Shown here: positions 14,050-22,006 of the stretch, piece after piece | Position numbering within the stretch: position 1 is the first letter of the stretch | Layout: every line of letters starts with the position of its first letter | Assembly: GCA_031422295.1 (NCBI GenBank) | Contig: JANOQM010000049.1 | Location: 1 to 22,208, forward strand | DNA length: 22,208 bases | Origin: JANOMH01 sp031422295 | Lineage (GTDB): Bacteria > Pseudomonadota > Alphaproteobacteria > Rhodobacterales > Rhodobacteraceae | Reading direction: 5' to 3' | Notes under the pieces: model-generated | Told to the model about the DNA's origin: nothing | Seen by the model: the letters and a program-made list of their open reading frames with translations, nothing else | Database searches by the model: none | Position numbers and translations under genes: made by a program

Positions 14050-14985
14050 TTAACGATGGGCTTGGAAAAACGCTGTCATCTGGTCAAAGGCGAGGCTGCG
14101 GGTGGCGGGCGTTTCCATCAGAATCTCGTGCTTGGCCCCGTCAATCATGACCAGCTGGCCATTGGTCCATGTCGCCATGCGCTGTTTGATCCGGGGCACA
14201 TCGACAATCGCCTCGGCTGTGCCAAGGAAAGTCAGGCAGGGGGTCGCGGGGGCGGGTCGCTGCGACAGGGTCCGGGTTTCGCGCAAGGCGGCGTTCAGCC
14301 AGCGCAGCGACGGACCGCCCAGCGACAGTTCTGGATGCGCCTGACATTGCGCCTGCATATAGGCGAACATATCCGGGTCGGTGGTCAGGTCATTTTCGGC
14401 GAACCCGGACCGCAGGACATAGGTGGTTTCGGTCTGGCCCGGCGCAATATTGTTGGAAAACCCCAAAGGCATGCTAAGGCTGGTCAGCGCCCAGGCAATC
14501 GGGCGCAGCGGCGGCGCAAGTTTGATCCCCCACATCGGCGCGGTGAAACAGACCGCATTGACCGCCAGCCCGTCGTGCAGCGACCGCAGCCCGATGCAGC
14601 CGCCCATGGAATGGGCCAGCATGTAATAGGGGCGCGGCAGGTTCAGGCTGTGGACATGTTCCATGACAGCGGCCAGATCCAGCTGATAGTCGGTAAATTC
14701 GGCCACATGCCCTAAGGCCGGGTTGGGTTGCAGCCGGGCCGCGATGCCCTGTCCGCGCCAGTCAATGGCGACCGTTGCATAGCCGCGCTGCAGCAGGTCA
14801 CGGGCGGCACGTCCGTATTTTTCGACATATTCTGTGCGCCCCGGAAACAGCAGGACAGTCCCCTTGGCCGCGTCCCGCCCCCAGACCGCAACGCGGATGC
14901 GCACGCCGTCCTGGGCCATCAGCCATGTGGCCACGCCGCAATCCGGCCCGTCGGCCTGCGCAAACAGCGGGGCGGGTTCGGTCAT
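14050..14985 (-). CDS. Alpha/beta hydrolase (lysophospholipase-like)
   Basis: The 311-residue protein has the alpha/beta hydrolase fold. The nucleophile elbow is AHSMGG with S126, preceded by LFPGRTEYVEKYG (oxyanion loop region, residues 46-58) and IDWRGQG (74-80). The catalytic histidine is probably H286 in DGAKHEIL, with the acid near D262 in AIVDV. The pattern WRGQG, HSMGG and ALTSLSMPLGF recalls PldB-type lysophospholipases or monoacylglycerol lipases; the substrate is inferred only. A TTG at 15006 would overlap the SCP2 gene, but the ATG at 14985 gives the usual start, 13 bases after the SCP2 stop, and is preferred. The two genes are likely one operon linked by lipid handling. Confidence 0.88.
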   Translation of the reverse strand: MTEPAPLFAQADGPDCGVATWLMAQDGVRIRVAVWGRDAAKGTVLLFPGRTEYVEKYGRAARDLLQRGYATVAIDWRGQGIAARLQPNPALGHVAEFTDYQLDLAAVMEHVHSLNLPRPYYMLAHSMGGCIGLRSLHDGLAVNAVCFTAPMWGIKLAPPLRPIAWALTSLSMPLGFSNNIAPGQTETTYVLRSGFAENDLTTDPDMFAYMQAQCQAHPELSLGGPSLRWLNAALRETRTLSQRPAPATPCLTFLGTAEAIVDVPRIKQRMATWTNGQLVMIDGAKHEILMETPATRSLAFDQMTAFFQAHR

Positions 14986-14998
14986 GTGAAGTGCGAGG

Positions 14999-15289
14999 TC
15001 AAGCAAGGAGGCCAGACAGCTTCATAGCCATCCCCATATCTCCGTCGACACTTAGCTTGCCGGTCATAAAGGCAGCGGTTGGGTTGCGATCGCCGTCCAG
15101 AATCTCTTTGAACACTTCGGGTGTTGCCGTCAGGGTGACATCAGCGGCTTCGTCGCCGGCACGTGCCCCATTGCCGTCGATCATTACCGCACCGATCCCG
15201 GAAAAGACGAATTTCGCTGTGCCGTCAAAGCCTTCGCCGTTCATTTTGGCGTTCAGTATGGCGACGGCCTGTTGCACGATATCGCTCAT
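14999..15289 (-). CDS. SCP2 sterol-binding domain protein
   Basis: The 96-residue protein is a single SCP2-like lipid-binding domain. FVFSGIGAVMIDGNG, DVTLTATPEVFKEILDGDRNP and AAFMTGKLSVDGDMGMAMKL are family hallmarks. SCP2 proteins bind hydrophobic ligands such as fatty acyl chains in a cytoplasmic pocket. The open frame extends to 15328, but MSDIVQQAVAILNAKM starting at 15289 is the expected N-terminus, with AAAGGA about 10 bases upstream. The alpha/beta hydrolase follows 13 bases after the stop, so the pair may act on a shared lipid, as an inference. It is divergent from the TPR gene. Confidence 0.9.
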   Translation of the reverse strand: MSDIVQQAVAILNAKMNGEGFDGTAKFVFSGIGAVMIDGNGARAGDEAADVTLTATPEVFKEILDGDRNPTAAFMTGKLSVDGDMGMAMKLSGLLA

Positions 15290-15344
15290 TTTTACGAAGT
15301 CCTTTCCATGATGTGATGGTATCCCCACTGGTAAGCTATGCCCA

Positions 15345-15935
15345 ATGCGTTACATTCGTCTTATGAAGATTCAATCACAACCCTTCAAACATATCGTTGC
15401 GGCATGCGTCTTGGCAGTCGGGTTTTCCATACCCGCGCTTGATTTTGCCGCAGCCGATGAGGCACGGGTGGATGAATTGCTGCTGGAACTGCAAACCGCT
15501 GACGAACAGACCGCCGTGTCGCTGGCCGATCAGATCATGACCGAATGGTCGAAATCCGGATCGCCCGCGATGGACCTGCTGTTGCAGCGCGGCGCTGATG
15601 CGATTGCGGCAGGCGAACCGGCCAAGGCGGTTGAACATTTCACCGCCCTGATCGACCATGCGCCGGATTTTGCCGAAGGCTATAATGGCCGTGCCACGGC
15701 GTATTACCTGACCGATGAAATTGGTCCGGCGCTGGAAGATTTGCGTGTCGCCCTGACCCTGAACCCCCGGCATTTTGGTGCGCTTAAAGGGTTCGCAATC
15801 ATGCTTGAGGAATTGGGCCGCCCGGACGAGGCGCTGGGGGTTTACCGTCAGGTTTTGGCTATACATCCGCAAGATGCTGATGTAGCCGGAGCGGTGGACC
15901 GACTGGTCAAATCGCTGGAAGGCCAGACCCTGTAA
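15345..15935 (+). CDS. Periplasmic TPR-repeat protein
   Basis: The 196-residue protein starts with a signal peptide: a basic n-region, a hydrophobic core HIVAACVLAVGFSIPAL, and likely cleavage after the AAA of LDFAAADEA. It is followed by three tetratricopeptide units. These include LLLQRGADAIAAGEPAKAVE, YNGRATAYYLTDEIGPALED and GFAIMLEELGRPDEALGVYR, each ending in a proline. TPR arrays mediate protein contacts; no partner can be named. A second ATG at 15363 gives a better signal-peptide start (MKIQSQPFKH) and neither has a clear Shine-Dalgarno, so the start is uncertain by 6 codons. The helicase starts 21 bases after the stop, suggesting co-transcription. Confidence 0.85.
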   Translation: MRYIRLMKIQSQPFKHIVAACVLAVGFSIPALDFAAADEARVDELLLELQTADEQTAVSLADQIMTEWSKSGSPAMDLLLQRGADAIAAGEPAKAVEHFTALIDHAPDFAEGYNGRATAYYLTDEIGPALEDLRVALTLNPRHFGALKGFAIMLEELGRPDEALGVYRQVLAIHPQDADVAGAVDRLVKSLEGQTL

Positions 15936-15956
15936 AGGGTTTCACCGGGGACTATC

Positions 15957-18900
15957 ATGCCTGCCGAAACCCGGATCACGGCTGTATTGGGCCCGACCAA
16001 TACCGGAAAAACCCATTACGCCATTGAGCGGATGCTGTGCCATCGCACCGGCGTCATTGGTCTGCCGTTGCGCCTGCTGGCGCGTGAAGTTTATGACAGG
16101 ATTGTCCGCGCCCGGGGCCCGTCGGTGGTGGCGCTGGTCACCGGCGAAGAACGCATCGTACCCGACCGCGCCCAGTATTGGGTCTGCACGGTCGAAGCGA
16201 TGCCCGATGGCATGGGTTGCGATTTTCTGGCCGTGGACGAGATTCAGCTGTGTGCCGACCCCGAGCGCGGCCATGTGTTCACCGACCGGCTGTTGCATGC
16301 GCGCGGCCTGCTGGAGACGATGTTTCTGGGGTCGGAAACCATGCGTGGCGCGATTGCAGCACTGGAACCCAAAGCCCAGTTCATGCACCGCGAACGGTTT
16401 TCAACCTTGACCTATTCCGGGTCGAAAAAACTCAGCCGCATCCCGGAACGGGCGGCAATCGTTGGGTTTTCGGTGGAAAATGTCTATGCGATTGCCGAAT
16501 TACTGCGCCGCACCAAGGGTGGCGCAGCTGTGGTCATGGGCGCCCTCAGCCCGCGCACCCGCAATGCGCAGGTGGAACTGTATCAGAACGGCGATGTCGA
16601 TTATCTGGTGGCCACGGATGCCATCGGGATGGGGTTGAATCTGGATATCAGCCATGTTGCGTTTTCATCCTTGGTCAAATTTGACGGCGTGCGGATGCGC
16701 CATCTGGCCCCCGATGAGTTGGCCCAGATTGCGGGCCGGGCCGGGAGACACCTGACCCATGGCACCTTTGGCGTCACCGGAGAGGCCGGGGAGCCTGATG
16801 TTGAAACCATCGAGGCGATTGAAAACCACCGCTTTCGCCCGGTGTCCCGTCTGCAATGGCGCAACACGCGGCTGCAGTTCGGGTCGGTCAAGCGCCTGCT
16901 GCAAACCTTGGAAGAACGCACTGAAAACACATGGCTGACGCGGGTACGCGAAAGCGATGATCTGGCCGCGCTCAAGGCATTGGCCGAAGATGCCGAGGTG
17001 GCTGCCCGCGCCACCGATGGCCCATCTGTCCGGCTGCTGTGGGACGTCTGCCGCATCCCGGATTTTCGCGGCATCAGCCCAGCCGAACATGCCAGTCTTT
17101 TATCGCAGATTTACAACTATCTGCACCAGTCGGGCAAAATTCCCGACAGCTATATGCACACCCAGATTTCGCGGATTGACCGGACCGATGGCGATATTGA
17201 TACTTTGTCCAAACGACTGGCATTTATCCGCACATGGACTTATGTGGCGCAAAGGCGTGGCTGGGTCGGGGACGATTCCGATTGGCGGGATGCGACGCGT
17301 GCCGTAGAAGACCGCTTGTCAGATGCCTTGCACGAGGCACTGACCCAACGTTTCGTGGATCGGCGGACCAGTGTTCTGGCCCGGCGGCTCAAGCAAAAGG
17401 AGGTCCTTGTGGCCGAAGTAAGTGACAAGGGTGATGTAACCGTCGAGGGCGAATTTGTCGGGCGGCTGGAAGGGTTCCGGTTCCGGATGGATAAATCGGG
17501 TTCTCCGGACGAGGCCAAAACGCTGGCGCAGGCCACGACGCAGGCTTTGGCGCCGCAGTTTCATCTGCGCGCCGACCGGTTTTATAATGCGCCGGATACC
17601 GAGATTGATTTCACCGAACAGGGTGGGTTGATGTGGGGCGAACATGCCGTAGGCAAGTTGGCCGCTGGCCCGGAACCGCTGAAGCCGCTGGTCGTGCCCT
17701 TTGTCGATGAAGAGGCTGGTCCAGAGGTGATTGCAAAAGTGCAGCGCCGGTTGCAACATTTCATTGACCGCAAAGTCGCCGCCGCATTCGAGCCGTTGTT
17801 GGCGCTGATGCGCGATGAAACCCTGACCGGCCTGGCCAAGGGCTTTGCCTTTCGGATGGGCGAACAATTTGGCATTATCCCGCGTGGCGATATTGCCGAA
17901 GAGGTCAAGGCACTGGACCCCGAGGCGCGTGCCGCCTTGCGCAAACATGCAATCCGGTTTGGTCAGTTTACGGTGTTTCAGGCCCCCTTGCTGAAACCTG
18001 CCCCCACCCGGCTGCGGCTGGTGTTGTGGTCGCTGCACAAAGGCTTGCAGGAATTTCCCGAAAGTCCGAAGGCCGGGCATGTGACCGTGGCCGCCGCCCC
18101 CGGCGCAGTGCCCGGATATTATGCCATGGCGGGCTACCGTGCTGCGGGCGAACGCGCAATCCGGTTGGATATGCTGGAACGGCTGGCCGATATGCTGCGC
18201 GACAAGGACAGCCGGAATGGGTTTGAGGCGGCTCCGGATATGCTGTCGATCACCGGCATGTCGCTGGACCAGTTCGCGGTGTTGATGACCGGACTGGGGT
18301 ATAAGGCCGACAAGGCCGAGCGGCCCAAGGTGAAGTTGGTCAAAGCGGTCGTGGTTCTGGCGGAAGCTGTTGTTCAGATCGCGGCGGATGAACCAGCGCC
18401 CGAGGTTGCCGCAGATGTTGAATCTGCTTTGGAGAATGTAGCAGAACCCGAAGCTCTGGAAACCGTCATGGCCCCTGTTGTTGCGGCAGTGGCCGAAGCA
18501 TTGGCCGAGGACGTGGAAGTAACTGCCCCCGAAACAGTTCTCGAATCAGCACCTGTCGAGATGGAATCCTATTACAGCTTTACCTGGGGTGGTCGCGCTG
18601 CCGTGCGTCGCCCACAAGGTCAGCACCGCCGCGAACCAGCCGAAGGCGACGCGGCCCGCCCGCCGCGCGACCGCCGCCCGCGCGGCGCCGACCGGGGGCG
18701 TAGCGATGCTGCCAAGGTTGAAGGTGCCCCGGTTGAAGGTTCGCCGGTGGACGGTGTGCCGGCGGGTGCAAAACCCGAAGGCAAACGCAGCGGCCCGCGC
18801 CACGCCCCCCGCGACGACAGCCGCTATAAACCGCAACCGGGATCCAAGCCCGAAGGCGGGCCAAAACCGATCCCGCGCGAGGAAAGACCCCGCGAGGACC

Positions 18901-19067
18901 GAGGGGCCAAGTTTGGCGGCGGCAAATCGGATCGCAAGCCTTATCCAAAGCGGGACGACGACCGGTCGAACAAACCGCAGGTATTCGAGGCGCGGCCAGC
19001 GCGCGACAAGGCGATTGACCCCGATAACCCCTTTGCGGCAGCGCTGGCTGCGTTCAAGGCCAAGTGA
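15957..19067 (+). CDS. SUV3-like superfamily 2 RNA helicase with disordered basic tail
   Basis: The 1036-residue protein has an ATP-dependent helicase core resembling mitochondrial SUV3. Walker A is GPTNTGKT (12-19), the Walker B box is DEIQ (94-97), motif IV/V is seen in VMGALSPRTRN and VATDAIGMGLN (218-228), and motif VI is QIAGRAGR (257-264). Alphaproteobacterial relatives are thought to act in RNA turnover. Residues about 480-810 are a helical accessory region. From about 870 the chain is low complexity, rich in Arg, Pro, Gly and Asp with a short internal repeat (VEGAPVEGSPVDGVPAG), and ends in a DPDNPFAAALAAFKAK motif. The disordered basic tail probably binds RNA or a partner. The gene is coupled to the S4 protein downstream through a GTGA overlap. 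The ATG has a weak Shine-Dalgarno but matches the family N-terminus. Confidence 0.93.
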   Translation: MPAETRITAVLGPTNTGKTHYAIERMLCHRTGVIGLPLRLLAREVYDRIVRARGPSVVALVTGEERIVPDRAQYWVCTVEAMPDGMGCDFLAVDEIQLCADPERGHVFTDRLLHARGLLETMFLGSETMRGAIAALEPKAQFMHRERFSTLTYSGSKKLSRIPERAAIVGFSVENVYAIAELLRRTKGGAAVVMGALSPRTRNAQVELYQNGDVDYLVATDAIGMGLNLDISHVAFSSLVKFDGVRMRHLAPDELAQIAGRAGRHLTHGTFGVTGEAGEPDVETIEAIENHRFRPVSRLQWRNTRLQFGSVKRLLQTLEERTENTWLTRVRESDDLAALKALAEDAEVAARATDGPSVRLLWDVCRIPDFRGISPAEHASLLSQIYNYLHQSGKIPDSYMHTQISRIDRTDGDIDTLSKRLAFIRTWTYVAQRRGWVGDDSDWRDATRAVEDRLSDALHEALTQRFVDRRTSVLARRLKQKEVLVAEVSDKGDVTVEGEFVGRLEGFRFRMDKSGSPDEAKTLAQATTQALAPQFHLRADRFYNAPDTEIDFTEQGGLMWGEHAVGKLAAGPEPLKPLVVPFVDEEAGPEVIAKVQRRLQHFIDRKVAAAFEPLLALMRDETLTGLAKGFAFRMGEQFGIIPRGDIAEEVKALDPEARAALRKHAIRFGQFTVFQAPLLKPAPTRLRLVLWSLHKGLQEFPESPKAGHVTVAAAPGAVPGYYAMAGYRAAGERAIRLDMLERLADMLRDKDSRNGFEAAPDMLSITGMSLDQFAVLMTGLGYKADKAERPKVKLVKAVVVLAEAVVQIAADEPAPEVAADVESALENVAEPEALETVMAPVVAAVAEALAEDVEVTAPETVLESAPVEMESYYSFTWGGRAAVRRPQGQHRREPAEGDAARPPRDRRPRGADRGRSDAAKVEGAPVEGSPVDGVPAGAKPEGKRSGPRHAPRDDSRYKPQPGSKPEGGPKPIPREERPREDRGAKFGGGKSDRKPYPKRDDDRSNKPQVFEARPARDKAIDPDNPFAAALAAFKAK

Positions 19068-19444
19068 CCGAAACCCTTCGTCTGGATAAATGGCTGTGGC
19101 AGGCCCGGTTTTTCAAAACCCGGAGCCTTGCCGCCGCAGTTGTCAGCGCAGGTCACCTGCGGCTGAATGGCGCACATCAGACCAAGCCCGCCAAAGGCAT
19201 AGGGCCGGGGGATGTGCTGACCTTTCCGCAGGCCGAGGTGATCCGGGTGGTCAGGGTGATCGCCTGTGGCGACAGGCGCGGGCCCGCCCCCGAAGCGCAG
19301 CAATTATACGAAGATCTGACCCCGCCGCCTGCAGAAAAGCCGCCGCAAAACCCGGCATTCGACGGCAAAGGTCGCCCCGGCAAGAAAGACCGTCGCAATT
19401 CTGACGCTTTTGGTTTTAGGGACAAGTCGTGGCCGCTTGAATGA
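19064..19444 (+). CDS. S4-domain RNA-binding protein (HslR/Hsp15-like)
   Basis: The 126-residue protein opens with an S4 domain, LRLDKWLWQARFFKTRSLAAAVV then SAGHLRLNG (residues 5-36), as in Hsp15, which binds stalled 50S ribosomal subunits carrying peptidyl-tRNA. The C-terminal part (about 80-126) is basic and proline-rich (KGRPGKKDRRN), suited to RNA contact. The GTG start overlaps the helicase stop TGA, showing tight translational coupling with the RNA helicase. This pairing suggests a shared role in RNA or ribosome quality control, as an inference. The length is near the family norm. Confidence 0.9.
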   Translation: MTETLRLDKWLWQARFFKTRSLAAAVVSAGHLRLNGAHQTKPAKGIGPGDVLTFPQAEVIRVVRVIACGDRRGPAPEAQQLYEDLTPPPAEKPPQNPAFDGKGRPGKKDRRNSDAFGFRDKSWPLE

Positions 19445-19492
19445 TCGTGCACACTGGACTAGCTACACAGCGGTACCCTTAGGACGGCCCTT

Positions 19493-19828
19493 ATGACCTA
19501 TATCGTCAACGACAGCTGCATCGCCTGCAAATATACCGACTGCGTCGAAGTGTGTCCGGTGGACTGCTTTTACGAAGGCGAGAATATGCTGGTCATTCAT
19601 CCCGATGAATGCATCGATTGTGGTGTCTGCGAACCCGAATGCCCGGCCGATGCGATCCGCCCGGATACCGAGCCGGATATGGAAAAATGGGTCGAATTTA
19701 ACCGCAAATATGCAGTGTTGTGGCCGGTGATCATCACCAAGAAAGACCCGCTGCCGAATGCCGAAGAGATGGACGGCAAAACCGGCAAGATGGACCTGTT
19801 TTCGCCCGCTGCGGGCGAAGGCGGCTGA
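19493..19828 (+). CDS. fdxA: Seven-iron ferredoxin FdxA
   Basis: The 111-residue electron carrier binds one [3Fe-4S] and one [4Fe-4S] cluster. Cysteines C9, C17, C21 and C25 of the N-terminal set (SCIACKYTDCVEVCPVDC) and C40, C43, C46 and C50 (CIDCGVCEPECP) match the known 7Fe pattern, with C12 an additional non-ligand cysteine. The C-terminal extension of about 60 residues (MEKWVEFNRKYAVLWPVI) is typical of the Azotobacter FdI/FdxA group. The protein is acidic and cytoplasmic. The ATG is 48 bases after the S4 gene stop and has a modest purine stretch (AGGACGG). It may be expressed with the upstream genes or from its own promoter. Confidence 0.95.
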   Translation: MTYIVNDSCIACKYTDCVEVCPVDCFYEGENMLVIHPDECIDCGVCEPECPADAIRPDTEPDMEKWVEFNRKYAVLWPVIITKKDPLPNAEEMDGKTGKMDLFSPAAGEGG

Positions 19829-19940
19829 CCGATTCGGTCGCCATTCGGGCGGGATGGGCCGCTTGCCCGCCTGTAATGACAGGGGTTTGGGGTGATGACC
19901 CGAGGCCGCACTTCCGTTGGCCCGATTTTTGTGATAAGGC

Positions 19941-19949
19941 TGTTACAAT
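19941..19949 (+). promoter_or_regulatory. Candidate extended -10 promoter for carD
   Basis: TGTTACAAT is an extended -10 (TG-N-TACAAT) about 110 bases upstream of carD. No -35 at a good distance is visible, which is tolerated in extended -10 promoters. The rest of the 230-base gap (19829-20058) holds a long-loop hairpin, GGCGGG...CCCGCC, after fdxA without a T run, so it is only a weak terminator candidate. Confidence 0.3.
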
Positions 19950-20058
19950 GTTGCCGATCAAACTGTGATCTGACGAAATTGCCCGCTGCCTGACGGAGAC
20001 TTTTGGTTTCCGCCGGGCTTGTCGTCGCGTAATGTCAGGTCGCCCCGGAAGGACGCCG

Positions 20059-20568
20059 ATGACCAAGACCAGAAAGAACGATTTTCGCCCGAATGAGTTT
20101 GTTGTCTACCCTGCGCATGGGGTCGGCAAGATCATTTCCATCGAAGAGCAGGAAGTGGCGGGGTTCCGCCTTGAGCTGTTCGTGATCTCGTTTGAAAAGG
20201 ACAAGATGACTTTGCGGGTGCCGACCCATAAGGCCACCGAAGTGGGCATGCGGTCACTGTCGTCGCCCGATGTGGTGGCGCATGCGATGAAAACCTTGCG
20301 CGGCAAGGCCAAGGTCAAAAAGGCCATGTGGTCGCGCCGGGCGCAGGAATACGAGCAAAAGATCAACTCGGGCGACCTGATTGCCATCGCCGAAGTGGTC
20401 CGCGACCTGCACCGCGCCGATGACCAACGCGAGCAAAGCTATTCCGAGCGGCAGTTGTACGAGGCTGCACTGGAGCGGCTGACCCGCGAGATTGCCGCCG
20501 TGGCGGGCAATGACGAGACTGCGGCGGCCAAGGAGATTGGGTCGGTTCTGGTAGGGCGGGCTGCCTGA
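20059..20568 (+). CDS. carD: CarD family transcriptional regulator
   Basis: The 169-residue protein starts with a CdnL/CarD-TRCF N-terminal domain, with FRPNEFVVYPAHGVGKIISIEEQEV and the LELFVISFEKDKMTLRVP strand run (about residues 9-57). This domain binds the RNA polymerase beta subunit. A helical C-terminal domain follows, containing KAMWSRRAQEYEQKINSGD, which interacts with promoter DNA. CarD stabilises open complexes, especially at rRNA promoters. The frame runs upstream to an ATG at 20032, but GGAAGGA 5 bases before the ATG at 20059 favours this start (MTKTRKNDFRPNEF). A strong terminator follows. The order fdxA-carD is typical of Rhodobacteraceae. Confidence 0.94.
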   Translation: MTKTRKNDFRPNEFVVYPAHGVGKIISIEEQEVAGFRLELFVISFEKDKMTLRVPTHKATEVGMRSLSSPDVVAHAMKTLRGKAKVKKAMWSRRAQEYEQKINSGDLIAIAEVVRDLHRADDQREQSYSERQLYEAALERLTREIAAVAGNDETAAAKEIGSVLVGRAA

Positions 20569-20587
20569 CCCAGCGTTTGCCAAGTTG

Positions 20588-20623
20588 AAAAAGCCGCGCG
20601 AGGTGCGCGGCTTTTGCTTTTTT
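20588..20623 (+). terminator. Rho-independent terminator after carD
   Basis: AAAAGCCGCGC (20589-20599) pairs perfectly with GCGCGGCTTTT (20605-20615) around a GAGGT loop, followed by GC and six T bases. The A tract on the 5' side makes it usable in both directions, so it may also stop minus-strand transcripts from purD. Confidence 0.93.
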
Positions 20624-20638
20624 GTGTAAGAATCAAGA

Positions 20639-20664
20639 GCCTCCGGCGGAGGTATTTTCGCAAC
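20639..20664 (-). repeat. Rhodobacterales-type intergenic repeat, copy 4
   Basis: The plus strand reads GCCTCCGGCGGAGGTATTT followed by TCGCAAC, then AAAATCA (20670-20676). The 26-base core is identical to copy 1. On the minus strand it begins only 9 bases past the purD stop, and the TGA stop forms the start of the conserved TGATTTTC element. It is in the convergent gap between carD (+) and purD (-). Confidence 0.85.
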
Positions 20665-20673
20665 TTCGGAAAA

Positions 20674-21936
20674 TCAAAGCGCGCGCCAGCCGATATCCCG
20701 GCGGCAGAACCCGTGCGGCCAATTTATCTGATCTACCATCGCATAGGCCCGGTCGCGGGCCTGTTGCAGCGTTGCGCCGCGCGCGGTGATGTTCAGGACC
20801 CGGCCGCCGTTTGCAAAGATTTGGCCATCCAGCCCGGTAGTTCCTGCATGAAATACCATGTGGCCGGAATCTTCGGGTATTGCAGACAGCCCTTTTATCT
20901 CTGACCCTTTTTCATAAGCCCCGGGATACCCATTGGCGGCGATGACCACTGTCAGCGTATGATCTTCCGCCCAATGGACCTGCATCCCGGCCAGCCGCCC
21001 CTCGGCGCAGGCTTGCATCAGATCCAGCGCTTGGCCCCCTAGCCGCATCATCAGCACCTGACATTCAGGGTCGCCGAAGCGGGCGTTGTATTCCACCAGC
21101 CGCGCCTGCCCGTCCTTGATCATCAGCCCGGCATAAAGCACCCCCTGATAGGGGGTGCCACGCCGCGCCATTTCGGCCAAGCAGGGGCCAATGATGTCGG
21201 CGATAGCCTGCACTGCAATCGCATCGGTCAGCACTGGCGCGGGGGAATAGGCCCCCATGCCGCCGGTATTCGGCCCGGTGTCGCCGTCAAACGCCCGCTT
21301 GTGATCTTGCGCCGTGCCGATGGGCAGAATGGTTTCGCCATCGACCAGCACGAAAAAGCTGGCCTCTTCGCCGTCCATGAATTCTTCGATCACCACCTCG
21401 GCCCCGGCAGTGCCAAACGCCCCACCGAGCATGTCGTCAATGGCGGAATGCGCCTCGGGCAGGGTCAGGGCCACAACCACGCCTTTGCCAGCGGCCAACC
21501 CGTCAGCCTTGATCACGATGGGCGCACCCTGGGCTGTGACATAAGCATGCGCAGCGGCGGTTTCGGTGAACCGGGCATAGGCGGCGGTTGGCGCGCCAGC
21601 CGCATCGCAGATCGCTTTTGTGAAAGATTTAGACGCCTCGAGCTGGGCGGCAGCGGCAGAAGGTCCGAAAACTGCAAGTCCGGCGCCGCGCAGCCGATCT
21701 GCTACACCAGCGGCAAGCGGGGCCTCTGGCCCGATTATGACGAAATCCACGGCGTTTTCGGCGGCAAAGATTGCCACTGCATCGCCGTCCAGAATGTCGA
21801 TATCGGCGCATTCCGCCAGCAGCGCGATCCCCGCATTGCCCGGGGCCACGATCAGCCGGTCGCATTTGGGGTTCTGCTTGACCGCCCAGGCCAGGGCATG
21901 TTCGCGGCCACCGCTTCCAAGGATAAGGATGTTCAT
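20674..21936 (-). CDS. purD: Phosphoribosylamine-glycine ligase (GAR synthetase)
   Basis: The 420-residue enzyme joins phosphoribosylamine and glycine with ATP to give GAR, an early step of purine synthesis in the cytoplasm. Motifs are GSGGREHA (7-14), GPEAPL (69-74), the ATP-grasp KADGLAAGKG (143-152), and the metal-binding EYNARFGDPE (282-291). The length is standard and no disruption is visible. The ATG at 21936 gives the conserved MNILILGSGGREHA start. It is divergent from xseA across a gap of about 70 bases and convergent with carD, with an intergenic repeat overlapping its stop region. The xseA-purD neighbourhood is common in alphaproteobacteria. Confidence 0.97.
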   Translation of the reverse strand: MNILILGSGGREHALAWAVKQNPKCDRLIVAPGNAGIALLAECADIDILDGDAVAIFAAENAVDFVIIGPEAPLAAGVADRLRGAGLAVFGPSAAAAQLEASKSFTKAICDAAGAPTAAYARFTETAAAHAYVTAQGAPIVIKADGLAAGKGVVVALTLPEAHSAIDDMLGGAFGTAGAEVVIEEFMDGEEASFFVLVDGETILPIGTAQDHKRAFDGDTGPNTGGMGAYSPAPVLTDAIAVQAIADIIGPCLAEMARRGTPYQGVLYAGLMIKDGQARLVEYNARFGDPECQVLMMRLGGQALDLMQACAEGRLAGMQVHWAEDHTLTVVIAANGYPGAYEKGSEIKGLSAIPEDSGHMVFHAGTTGLDGQIFANGGRVLNITARGATLQQARDRAYAMVDQINWPHGFCRRDIGWRAL

Positions 21937-22006
21937 GGATGGCCCCCGCTTGGCGTTTCCCTTGTGGCGTCATAAGGTCATGTCAGCGCCCGCACAAGGT
22001 TACCGC

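Noticed and set aside
14038..14715. Plus-strand frame opposite the alpha/beta hydrolase
   Set aside because: Antisense shadow of a gene with a clear nucleophile elbow and catalytic histidine.
18712..18770. Repetitive GTTGAAGGT-like units in the helicase tail considered as a CRISPR-like or satellite repeat
   Set aside because: They are in frame and encode the VEGAPVEGSPVDG low-complexity segment; there are no spacers of constant length.
21301..21975. Plus-strand frame opposite purD
   Set aside because: Antisense shadow of purD, whose ATP-grasp motifs are complete.
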